From positions 744,001 through 808,000 of the forward strand of contig CAVQIT010000009.1 of the NCBI GenBank assembly GCA_963712655.1: a DNA stretch of 64,000 nt, given 5' to 3'. This DNA is from Pollutimonas sp963712655 (lineage in GTDB: Bacteria; Pseudomonadota; Gammaproteobacteria; Burkholderiales; Burkholderiaceae_B). Shown here one piece after another: positions 22,453 to 30,097 of the stretch; position 1 is the stretch's first letter; each line of letters starts with the position of its first letter. Below the pieces are notes generated by a model. The model had not been told where the DNA came from, did no database searches, and saw only the letters and a program-made list of their open reading frames with translations. Position numbers and translations under genes: made by a program.

Positions 22453-23597
22453 CTCAATCCCAACCCTCGTGCAATGACGCCGCGCAGAATTTCCCGCGTT
22501 CCCCCTCGTAGCGTGAAGCCGACAGCGCGAAGAACAGACATGCCGAGCAAGGAGCCATAGTCCTCGCCATTACCCAGAGAGGCCTCGACGGGAACCAGAT
22601 GCCTGAATACTTCCGGGATCTCGCGTTCAAGCGTTGTGCCCATGTCCTTGACGAGCGCTGCTTCGATGGCTGGCTGCTGGCCTTGATCCAGCATGCCGGC
22701 GATAGAGCTGGACATGTGCCGCAGCGTTGCCAAATGGGCGACGAACCGGCCGATCTCGTTCGCCGAGCGCCCGTCGGGTTCCGGGCCTATCATCCGCATG
22801 GATTCCAGCAGCGTCTGGTAGGTGCTCATGAATCGATCCGGCCCCGAGCGCTCGAAGACCAACTCGCCCGTTACGGTTTCCCATCCGCGGCCGACCTCTC
22901 CAATCACCATGTCGTCGGGCACAAAATAATCGTCAAAGACGACTTCATTGAAATCGTGGCTGCTGTAAAGGTTGTAGATGGGGTTGACCGCAACGCCTGG
23001 CTTGGACAAGTCGATGATGAATTGCGTCAGGCCCGCGTGCCGGTCTTCGCTTTTGGGAGCGGTGCGGGCCAAGGCAATCAAGTAATGCGCTTTGTGCGCA
23101 TTGCTGGTCCAGACCTTGGTGCCTGTGATGCGCCATCCGCCGTCCGCTTTTTCGGCCCGTGTACGCACAGCGGCAAGATCGGATCCGGAATCGGGCTCGC
23201 TCATGCCTATGCCGATAAAGCATTCTCCAGCAGCGATTTTCGGCAAGATGGTTTGCCGCGCGAATTCGCTGCCATAGTGCAGGATCTGGTGTCCGCTTTG
23301 CCGGTCGGCCACCCAGTGGGCGCCTACCGGCGCGCCTCCGGCCAGCAGTTCTTCGACGACCACATGCCGCTCCAGAGGCGTCTTCTCGTGCCCGCCATAT
23401 TGCCTGGGCCACGTCATGCCGATGTAGCCGCGCTCTCCGCATTTTTTACTGAATGCCGCGTCGTAGCATGACCACGAATTGTGCTTCAGAGGCATGGCGC
23501 CGTTGGCGCGCTGCTCAAGCAGAAAATCGCGTACTTCACTGCGCAGATCGTTGGTGCTGGCGGGCAATTGCGCTGACGTAAATCTGAATCCGTTCAT
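22449..23597 (-). CDS. Acyl-CoA dehydrogenase, large partner subunit
   Basis: 382 residues, first gene of the leftward operon. It shows GYIGMTWPRQYGGHEKTPLE, the flavin stretch IGIGMSEPDSGSDLAAVRTRA, WRITGTKVWTSNAHKAHY and the end FTLRGGTREILRGVIARGLGLR. It would introduce a 2,3 double bond into an acyl-CoA in the cytoplasm, with electrons going to ETF. Translationally coupled to the smaller dehydrogenase. Divergent from the IclR regulator across 185 bp. Confidence 0.92.
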   Translation of the reverse strand: MNGFRFTSAQLPASTNDLRSEVRDFLLEQRANGAMPLKHNSWSCYDAAFSKKCGERGYIGMTWPRQYGGHEKTPLERHVVVEELLAGGAPVGAHWVADRQSGHQILHYGSEFARQTILPKIAAGECFIGIGMSEPDSGSDLAAVRTRAEKADGGWRITGTKVWTSNAHKAHYLIALARTAPKSEDRHAGLTQFIIDLSKPGVAVNPIYNLYSSHDFNEVVFDDYFVPDDMVIGEVGRGWETVTGELVFERSGPDRFMSTYQTLLESMRMIGPEPDGRSANEIGRFVAHLATLRHMSSSIAGMLDQGQQPAIEAALVKDMGTTLEREIPEVFRHLVPVEASLGNGEDYGSLLGMSVLRAVGFTLRGGTREILRGVIARGLGLR

Positions 23598-23706
23598 TTA
23601 TCTGGACTGCTCTTGCAAGGTAGCGGCAACAGGTGCCTTGTGGACCACGAAACGAGGCGAAAGGTAGCATGGACATTCGAAACGAGTAAAGATAAAATCT
23701 ATATAC

Positions 23707-23730
23707 ATTCATTATTTAATACATATGAAT
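23707..23730. promoter_or_regulatory. Candidate IclR operator
   Basis: ATTCAT (23707-23712) and ATGAAT (23725-23730) form an inverted repeat spaced 12 bp in an AT-rich stretch between the divergent acyl-CoA dehydrogenase and iclR genes. IclR regulators bind short palindromes in such gaps. Short arms, so the call is tentative. Confidence 0.35.
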
Positions 23731-23782
23731 TTTGAAATCACAAAAAAGCAGGCTCAAAATACATATATGACAAAGGATCCAG

Positions 23783-24529
23783 ATGGCATCAAGCAACCCT
23801 GTCAAATCAGCGGCGCGGGTCGTGCAAGTGTTGGAACTGTTCGATGTCTTGAAACGCGCCGCGACCGTGGGCGAGGTGGCGGACCACTATGGGTGGCCGC
23901 ATTCAAGCACGTCTCTTTTGATGCGCAGTCTGGTGGCGTTGGGATACCTTCACTACAACTCTAGCTCCCGTTCTTACATACCCACGGTGCGGGTGGCGCT
24001 GCTGGGCGACTGGCTCAAGAACACGCCGCTGCCGAACAGCGAGCTGGTGCAGATGCTGCATCACCTGAACAATGAAATCGGGGAAACCATCGTATTGGCG
24101 GCTCAAAACGGTATCCATTCACAGTACTTGCGGGTCTTGCAGGGGACCAATGTGTTGCGCATGCACTTGCATAACGGTACCTTGCGCCCGCTGCTCAATT
24201 CCGGCACCGGCAGAATGCTGATCACCACCATGGACGATGACACCATCCGCAAGCTTGCGCGCAGGCACAATGCTCAAGCGGCGCCCGAGCAGCATATAAA
24301 TATCGATGACGTATTGAAACGGCTGGCAGTGGATAGGAAAAATGGCTACGCGATGTCTATCCACCAAGTTACGCCATATTCTGGAATCATCGCCACGCTG
24401 TTGCCGACGCTGCCGGACCAGCCGCCGCTGGCGATAGGGGTGGCCGCCTTGAGCCAGCAGCTCATCAGCAACCAGCAGCAATACGTCGACGCCATGCAAC
24501 AGGCAATCAAACAATTCTCGCATGCATGA
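23783..24529 (+). CDS. IclR-family transcriptional regulator
   Basis: 248 residues. The winged-helix part has KSAARVVQVLELFDVLKRAA and EVADHYGWPHSSTSLLMRSL. The C-terminal IclR effector domain has ETIVLAAQNGIHSQYLRVLQG and LRPLLNSGTGRMLITTM. It is divergent to the acyl-CoA dehydrogenase operon and immediately upstream of a crotonase gene, so it most likely regulates both arms of this degradation locus in response to a pathway acid or CoA ester. Confidence 0.93.
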   Translation: MASSNPVKSAARVVQVLELFDVLKRAATVGEVADHYGWPHSSTSLLMRSLVALGYLHYNSSSRSYIPTVRVALLGDWLKNTPLPNSELVQMLHHLNNEIGETIVLAAQNGIHSQYLRVLQGTNVLRMHLHNGTLRPLLNSGTGRMLITTMDDDTIRKLARRHNAQAAPEQHINIDDVLKRLAVDRKNGYAMSIHQVTPYSGIIATLLPTLPDQPPLAIGVAALSQQLISNQQQYVDAMQQAIKQFSHA

Positions 24530-24568
24530 TCGCGCATGCCCCATTATCACGACAACAGGAACAAGAAC

Positions 24569-25366
24569 ATGAACGACGCAGTGCTGTATGAACAGAATGG
24601 CAGGGTCGTGACTCTGACCTTGAACGAACCCGACACCCGCAATGCAATGTCCCCGGCAATGATTGTGGCGCTCCTCGAACACATCGAACGCATCAACGCG
24701 GATCTGGGCGTCGGCTGCGTCATATTGACCGGAGCGGGAAAAGGTTTCTGTTCCGGAGGCAACGTCAAGAGCATGAAGGACAGCACGGCCAATGCGTCGC
24801 CGACGCCTGTTGAAGTCGCCCGCCGTTACCAGCAGACCATCCAGCGTGTTCCCTTGGCGTTCCATGGTCTCGAGGCGCCGATTATCGCGGCGGTCAATGG
24901 CGCCGCGGTTGGCGTGGGTTGCGATCTTGCCTCTATGTGCGATATCCGGATGGCGGCGGCCGATGCGCGGTTTGCTGAAAACTTCCTGCGTGTCGGCCTG
25001 ATTTCAGGAGACGGCGGGGCCTGGTATCTGCCCCGTGTCGTGGGCTTGGCCAAAGCATACGAAATGACCTTCACCGGCCGCTTCATAGACGCGCAAGAAG
25101 CGCTACGCATCGGCCTGGTGTCGCAGGTCGTGGATAGCGATAAACTGCTCGAAGAGGCCAAGGCCATGGCGCTCGAGATCGCCGCTCAGCCGATTCACTC
25201 GCTGCGCTTGGCAAAGAGATTGATACGCGACTCCCAAGAGGTAAGCTTACCCATTTCCCTGGGCATGGCATCATCCATGCAGGCTCTTGCGCATCATACC
25301 GGGGACCGCAAGGAGGCTCTATCGGCTTTCATGGAAAAGCGCGTTCCCGTATTTCAGAATGCCTGA
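24569..25366 (+). CDS. Crotonase (enoyl-CoA hydratase/isomerase family), paralogue
   Basis: 265 residues from ATG 24569 (MNDAVLYEQNGRVVTLTL), chosen by alignment with the paralogue at 18275 and a weak AGGAAC upstream; an in-frame ATG at 24536 would add 11 unlikely residues. Oxyanion strands are VILTGAGKGFCSGGNVKSM and IIAAVNGAAVGVGCDLASM. As in the paralogue, the first hydratase Glu is Phe (ENFLRVG) and the loop reads LISGDGGAWYLPR; the second Glu is kept (AYEMTFTG). The two copies flank the dehydrogenase and transferase genes and probably act at related steps or on related substrates. Confidence 0.9.
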   Translation: MNDAVLYEQNGRVVTLTLNEPDTRNAMSPAMIVALLEHIERINADLGVGCVILTGAGKGFCSGGNVKSMKDSTANASPTPVEVARRYQQTIQRVPLAFHGLEAPIIAAVNGAAVGVGCDLASMCDIRMAAADARFAENFLRVGLISGDGGAWYLPRVVGLAKAYEMTFTGRFIDAQEALRIGLVSQVVDSDKLLEEAKAMALEIAAQPIHSLRLAKRLIRDSQEVSLPISLGMASSMQALAHHTGDRKEALSAFMEKRVPVFQNA

Positions 25367-25424
25367 AATACACCGGAATGGTTCGCGAAGCCGGCCGGTT
25401 CTATCGATATAATGCGGCTTTTTC

Positions 25425-26306
25425 ATGAACAACGACGCACATGCCTTTGACCAGCTTCGCCCGCGATTGCAAAAGATCGCGTATCGAATGCTGGGATCGG
25501 TCGCCGAAGCCGAAGACGTCGTACAAGACGCCTGGCTGCGCTGGCATGGCGCAACGCGGCAGGGGATCGACAACGTGGAAGCCTGGCTTGTTTCGGTCAC
25601 CACGCGATTGTCCATAGACCGCTTGCGCGCGGCCAAGACGCAACGTGAACACTACACGGGAATATGGCTGCCCGAACCTCAGATGACAGAGCTGCCGGCT
25701 ACGCCCGAAGAGATCAGCGAGCGTGCCGACGATGTATCGATGGCTTATCTGATACTGCTTGAACGGCTTACACCCGAGGCCCGCGCCGCATTTCTGTTGC
25801 GCGAAGTCTTCGATGCGGACTACAGCCAGATTGCGGCAGCCATCGGCAAGACGCAAGCGGCTTGCCGTCAACTGGTAAGCCGCGCAAAGGCACAGTTGCG
25901 CGACGAGCGGCCGCGCCTTGCCGTCCCGCGCGAAACGCATCATCGCCTGCTGCAGACGTTTGCGCACGCGCTCAAGCATGGCGACCTTGCGGCGATCAGT
26001 GCATTACTGGCCGAAGATGCTGTGCTGATGGGCGACGGCGGTGGACAGGTGGCCAGCTTTCCGAAGCCGATGGTCGGCGGCCGGCGCATTGCGCAGCTTT
26101 TCTTTGCCGCGTTGCTGCGCTACAAAAGCCAGCTTCGCATTGAACTTGCCGTGCTCAATGGCCAGTGGGCGCTGTTGCGCTTTATCGAAGGCCGGCTTGA
26201 ATCTGCCCAGGTACTCGAATCGGACGGCAAACGCATCGTCCGTATCTACGTTCAACGCAATCCCGACAAGCTGATACGCATCGCAGCGGCATACAAAGAC
26301 CATTGA
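25425..26306 (+). CDS. ECF41-type sigma factor (SigJ-like) with fused SnoaL domain
   Basis: 293 residues. Sigma region 2 is IAYRMLGSVAEAEDVVQDAWLRW and region 4 is LTPEARAAFLLREVFDADYSQIAAAIGKT. Between them lies the ECF41 linker motif WLPEP (in IWLPEPQ). The C-terminal SnoaL-like domain has ALLAEDAVLMGDGGGQ and ends with the NPDKL signature of the group. In this family the fused domain replaces an anti-sigma factor. The family motif after DGGG is usually Arg or Lys; here it is Gln. The next gene is a carboxymuconolactone-decarboxylase-like protein, the classic ECF41 neighbour. Confidence 0.93.
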   Translation: MNNDAHAFDQLRPRLQKIAYRMLGSVAEAEDVVQDAWLRWHGATRQGIDNVEAWLVSVTTRLSIDRLRAAKTQREHYTGIWLPEPQMTELPATPEEISERADDVSMAYLILLERLTPEARAAFLLREVFDADYSQIAAAIGKTQAACRQLVSRAKAQLRDERPRLAVPRETHHRLLQTFAHALKHGDLAAISALLAEDAVLMGDGGGQVASFPKPMVGGRRIAQLFFAALLRYKSQLRIELAVLNGQWALLRFIEGRLESAQVLESDGKRIVRIYVQRNPDKLIRIAAAYKDH

Positions 26307-26489
26307 ACCTTCGCCCCTTCCGGGCGCAGGCACGAACAGTGCCGTTTGGTGCGCATCGGGCAACACTGTGTGCCCATGCGCGTGCCTAGCGCCGCGCGGC
26401 GCTCGCGTCTACCATGGCGGCATGCGGCCTTCCGCCCCTGGCGACACCTCGAAATCAGCGTGTCGCCCTCGTCATCGCCTGGAGAAAAC

Positions 26490-26969
26490 ATGACACAGCG
26501 CATCAACTATATTCAGCAATCACCGGAGCTGTTCAAGAAATTCATGGAGTTCAGCAACTCCCTGAAGAACAGCGCAATAGAAGAATCGATCCGTGATCTT
26601 GTCTCGATCCGTGCTTCGCAAATGAATGGTTGTGGATTCTGCCTCGACATGCATGTGAAAGAAGCGCGCATCCACGGCGAGCGTGAACTGCGCATCCATC
26701 ATCTGGCGATATGGCGCGAATCCGCGCTTTTTGCGCCGCGCGAACGCGCCGCGCTGGCCTGGACCGAAGCGCTGACGAAACTGCCCGAACATGGCGCGGC
26801 CGACGACATCTACGAGCATGCGCGCACCCAATTCAGTGAAAAAGAGCTGTCCGACCTGACATACGAGGTGATGGCCATCAATGGATGGAACCGCGCGAAT
26901 ATCGCATTCAAGACTGTGCCAGGCTCGGCCGACAAGGCATTTGGCCTGGACAAGGCGAATCTTTCCTGA
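26490..26969 (+). CDS. AhpD / carboxymuconolactone-decarboxylase-like protein
   Basis: 159 residues from ATG 26490, preceded by GGAG at 26481; the longer frame upstream has no support. The redox motif CGFCLDMH gives C48, C51 and H55, the AhpD-type CxxCxxxH active site, followed by EARIHGERELRIHHLAIWRES and LTYEVMAINGWNRANIAF. Such proteins are thiol peroxidase-like or relay electrons to peroxiredoxins. Being next to an ECF41 sigma factor it is a likely regulon member, though I see no ECF41 promoter in the 183 bp before it. Confidence 0.92.
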   Translation: MTQRINYIQQSPELFKKFMEFSNSLKNSAIEESIRDLVSIRASQMNGCGFCLDMHVKEARIHGERELRIHHLAIWRESALFAPRERAALAWTEALTKLPEHGAADDIYEHARTQFSEKELSDLTYEVMAINGWNRANIAFKTVPGSADKAFGLDKANLS

Positions 26970-27041
26970 GCATCGGCGCACTGCCATTCATCCTGTCGAT
27001 TTCGGGTCCGAACGATCGGGCCGCCTCTTGGGAGTTCAATC

Positions 27042-27452
27042 ATGCCTAGCTTGAAACATGCCGCGCTTACTCTGTTCGTCATCGCCAGCGCCCTGACAGG
27101 CGTGGCCCGCGCGGCGGCGCCGCCGCAAGCCATTGTCACGCCGGTAATGACAAAACCGCTGAGCGATTACCCCGGCAAGGAAGCGTTGATGATTACCGTC
27201 GAATATCCTCCCGGCGGCGCCGATCCGGTGCACCGGCATAATGCCCACGGCTTCATCTATGTGCTGGAAGGCTCTATCGTGATGCAGGTGCGAGGCGGCA
27301 AGGAAGTCATGCTGATGCCGGGGCAAAGTTTCTATGAAGGCCCGAACGATATACACACCGTCGGGCGCAACGCAAGCCAGACTCGACCGGCGAAGTTCCT
27401 TGTGCTGTTGCTCAAGGACAAGGATGCCCCTGTCCTGATGCCGGGGCATTGA
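27042..27452 (+). CDS. Secreted cupin-domain protein
   Basis: 136 residues. The N-terminal signal peptide (LTLFVIASALTGVARAAAPP) predicts export. The single cupin barrel has PVHRHNAHGFIYVLEGSIVM with two or three His and a Glu as metal ligands, and LMPGQSFYEGPNDIHTVGRN for the second motif. Related periplasmic cupins bind metals or small molecules, often beside redox genes. It has GGGAG upstream and lies between the AhpD-like gene and the LysR regulator; probably part of the same stress response. Confidence 0.85.
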   Translation: MPSLKHAALTLFVIASALTGVARAAAPPQAIVTPVMTKPLSDYPGKEALMITVEYPPGGADPVHRHNAHGFIYVLEGSIVMQVRGGKEVMLMPGQSFYEGPNDIHTVGRNASQTRPAKFLVLLLKDKDAPVLMPGH

Positions 27453-27503
27453 CCACCCTGTTGGGCCGCTGAATATTGCCTGCTAAAAAAAATCGGCGGG
27501 TAA

Positions 27504-27530
27504 TGTCACAAATTGCCATGTCCATACGTC
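27504..27530 (+). promoter_or_regulatory. Candidate ECF41 promoter
   Basis: TGTCACA at 27504-27510 and CGTC at 27527-27530 with a 16-bp spacer. This equals the ECF41 promoter pattern as I recall it from the group's published description (TGTCACA at -35, CGTC at -10). The ATG of the LysR gene at 27540 is only 9 bp after the -10 box, so the transcript would be leaderless or nearly so. I see no other exact copy in front of the neighbouring genes. Confidence 0.6.
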
Positions 27531-27539
27531 TAGTCGGGT

Positions 27540-28556
27540 ATGGACACCACGAATTTCAGCCCGCACGAGCATCCGCGCCCGTCTGCTTCCGGCGCGGACG
27601 ACTCGTTTGCCGGCAGTTTTGTCACCAGTTACGCCGGCGTCGTCGCCTTTCTGGCCGTTGCCAACGAAGGCAGTTTTTCACGAGCGGGCGACCGCCTGGG
27701 CATAGGCCGGTCCGCAGTCAGCCGCAATGTGCAAAAGCTCGAGGTTCAGCTCGATGCCCGCCTGTTTCACCGAACGACGCGCAGCACATCGCTGACCCGC
27801 GAAGGCGAACTGTTCTACGAAAACTGCCAGCCGGGTGTCGAGCGTATCGTCCAGGCGCTGGAAGACATGCGCGATTTGCGCAACGGCCCGCCAAGAGGCC
27901 GTCTGCGCATCTATTCGACTTCTGGCTTCGGACGTAAAGTGGTCGCTCCGCTGCTGCAAGGATTTCATGCGAAATATCCCGATATCGCACTGGAGCTGCT
28001 GCTGAACGACCGCCCCGCGGATTTCACCGCGGACCGCATAGATGTGTCTTTTCGCGATGGCCGAATGGAAGACAGCGAAATCGTGGCGCGGCAGTTGATA
28101 CCGATGCGGATGATCGTATGCGCCTCTCCCGCATATGTAGAGGTTCACGGTTTACCGCGTCATCTCGATGACCTGGACAGCCATCATTGCATCAATTTAC
28201 GCACCGCGTCCGGCCGCATCAGGGAATGGGAATTCAAGGTCGATGGCCTGGTCCGGAAGCGCCTGCCGTCCGCGCAACACACGTTCAACGATATGGATCT
28301 GATCCTGCAGGCGGTGCTGCAAGGGCAGGGCATTGCACAGCTACCGGCGTATCTGGTGTGCGATCCGCTGCGGAACCGGCAACTGGCCGCCTGCCTCGTG
28401 CAGCACGAACCGGACGACGGCGGCCATTACTTGTGCTATCCCAGCCGCAAGCAACTTCCCGCCAGGATCCGCGTGTTCATCGACTATATCACCGAGCATA
28501 TGCGGGCACTGGACCTGCAATGCCTGACCGCAATGGCGACGCCGGCCGCGCCCTGA
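27540..28556 (+). CDS. LysR-family transcriptional regulator
   Basis: 338 residues. The helix-turn-helix is at about residues 35-70 (VVAFLAVANEGSFSRAGDRL, SAVSRNVQKLEVQLDARLFH) and the substrate-binding domain follows (PPRGRLRIYSTSGFGRKVVA). About 30 residues precede the HTH, longer than usual; no alternative ATG or GTG fits better. It lacks a Shine-Dalgarno, consistent with a leaderless message from the promoter at 27504. It probably controls the NmrA-like and Ohr genes downstream. Confidence 0.9.
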   Translation: MDTTNFSPHEHPRPSASGADDSFAGSFVTSYAGVVAFLAVANEGSFSRAGDRLGIGRSAVSRNVQKLEVQLDARLFHRTTRSTSLTREGELFYENCQPGVERIVQALEDMRDLRNGPPRGRLRIYSTSGFGRKVVAPLLQGFHAKYPDIALELLLNDRPADFTADRIDVSFRDGRMEDSEIVARQLIPMRMIVCASPAYVEVHGLPRHLDDLDSHHCINLRTASGRIREWEFKVDGLVRKRLPSAQHTFNDMDLILQAVLQGQGIAQLPAYLVCDPLRNRQLAACLVQHEPDDGGHYLCYPSRKQLPARIRVFIDYITEHMRALDLQCLTAMATPAAP

Positions 28557-28670
28557 TGGGTGCTCCATTGGTGCTGTCGATGCAACATCGTGGGTTCTTG
28601 CGCGGCTCTATCGCGAGAGAAAAGGGATCTCTATAATTTTTCTTACACATATGAACGCCAGGAGAATGAA

Positions 28671-29426
28671 ATGAAGATAGTTGTCATCGGAGGCACCGGA
28701 CTGATCGGTAGCAAAGTAGTCAGGAATCTGAGCGCGCGGGGCCATCTCGTCGTTGCGGCCTCTCCTTCATCAGGTGTCGACACCATGACGGGTGCGGGGC
28801 TGGCAGAGGCAATGGCCGGAGCGGCGGTGGTGGTGGATCTTGCCAATTCGCCCTCGTTCCAGGACGCGGACGTGCTCAATTTCTTCGAAACATCCGGCCG
28901 CAACTTGTTCGCCGCCGAGATTGCCGCGGGCGTACAGCATCACGTCGCGCTGTCTGTCGTGGGCACCGATCGCCTCGCGGACAGCGGCTACTTCCGCGGC
29001 AAGATTGCGCAAGAAAAACTGATACGCGAATCAGGCGTCCCATACACAATTGTGCACTCGACTCAATTCTTCGAATTTCTTGGCGGTATCGCACAAGCGG
29101 GCGGCGCAGGGCAGGATATCCGTTTGTCGCCGGCATTTTTCCAGCCGATTTCCTCGGACGATGTCGCGGCGGCGGTTTCCGACTATGCGGTCGGCGAGCC
29201 TTGCAATGGCATTATCGAGATCGCGGGCCCGGAACGCGTGCAGCTCTCCGGGCTGGTGCGGCGCTACCTGAAGGCGACGCACGATACGCGCAACGTCGTG
29301 GAGGATGCGCAGGCCCGGTATTTCGGGGCGGAGCTAAAGAACGATACCCTTCTTCCGGGCGCCAACCCGCGCCTGGGTAGTGTGAACTTCGACACCTGGT
29401 TCGCCCAGTCGATGGCATCGAAGTAA
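28671..29426 (+). CDS. NmrA-like / atypical SDR NAD(P)-binding protein
   Basis: 251 residues from ATG 28671, which has AGGAGA just upstream. The nucleotide motif is IVVIGGTGLIGSKVVRNLS, and the atypical SDR pattern continues with VVVDLANSPSFQDADVLNFF and HVALSVVGTDRLADSGYFRGK. The YxxxK of classical SDRs is replaced by this Y-F-R-G-K form. Members act as redox sensors or quinone/NAD(P)H reductases. A TATAAT box at 28632-28637 suggests its own promoter. Confidence 0.88.
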   Translation: MKIVVIGGTGLIGSKVVRNLSARGHLVVAASPSSGVDTMTGAGLAEAMAGAAVVVDLANSPSFQDADVLNFFETSGRNLFAAEIAAGVQHHVALSVVGTDRLADSGYFRGKIAQEKLIRESGVPYTIVHSTQFFEFLGGIAQAGGAGQDIRLSPAFFQPISSDDVAAAVSDYAVGEPCNGIIEIAGPERVQLSGLVRRYLKATHDTRNVVEDAQARYFGAELKNDTLLPGANPRLGSVNFDTWFAQSMASK

Positions 29427-29451
29427 GCGAACACCGCGAACATAGCGGATC

Positions 29452-29946
29452 ATGACGACATTGCGGCCGCCGCCATTGACACTGCTCGAGAAGTATCACG
29501 GGCGCGATGCGCAAACGCTGTACTCGGCTACCGTTACCGTGACGGGCGGCGACGCTGGCCACGGGCGGGCGTCGGGCCGCGCACGTTCGGATGACGGCAA
29601 TCTCGACGTTCAGTTGCGATTACCCGAGGAGCTCGGCGGGCCTGGCGGAGGCACCAATCCAGAGCAACTGTTCGCGGCCGGATACGCCGCCTGTTTTCAC
29701 GGCGCCCTGAGCCTGCTTGCGGCGCGGGCGGGCATTCCGATTCCCGCCAGTTCGGTGCAGGTAACTGTGGATTTCAGCCGCGACCCGATGGATGGCTTGT
29801 TTGTGCTGGCTGCATATATACGCATCCGCCTGCCCGGCGTCGAGCGGGCCGCCGCCGAAGCGCTGATCCGCGATGCCGAGCGTTTTTGCCCCTATGCCAA
29901 GATGGCGCGGCAGGGTATCGTGAACATAGTCGCGCTCGTCCCATAG
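29452..29946 (+). CDS. Ohr-type organic hydroperoxide peroxidase (OsmC family)
   Basis: 164 residues. The two redox cysteines are C81 (AAGYAACFHGAL) and C146 (AERFCPYAKMARQG), with ARSDDGNLDVQLRLPEELGG as in Ohr rather than OsmC. It reduces organic hydroperoxides with lipoyl-linked electrons in the cytoplasm. The N-terminus is about 20 residues longer than in typical Ohr. It ends a set of oxidative-stress genes starting with the ECF41 sigma factor; no ohrR repressor is seen. Confidence 0.9.
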   Translation: MTTLRPPPLTLLEKYHGRDAQTLYSATVTVTGGDAGHGRASGRARSDDGNLDVQLRLPEELGGPGGGTNPEQLFAAGYAACFHGALSLLAARAGIPIPASSVQVTVDFSRDPMDGLFVLAAYIRIRLPGVERAAAEALIRDAERFCPYAKMARQGIVNIVALVP

Positions 29947-30097
29947 CCAGTCCGACGCAGGCCTGGGGTGGCGGAAAGCGGGCCCGAAGCCGGCCGTGGT
30001 GGACGCTGCGCCTTGACGCTCCCATTGTCTCCGATAAATAAAAATACGCCGGACAAGATGGACGTAGTATTATTTCTGGAAATTCGGAGCTGCGTAA

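Noticed and set aside
29947..30097. FNR box before narG
   Set aside because: TTGACGCTCCCATTG is the nearest string and does not match TTGAT-N4-ATCAA.
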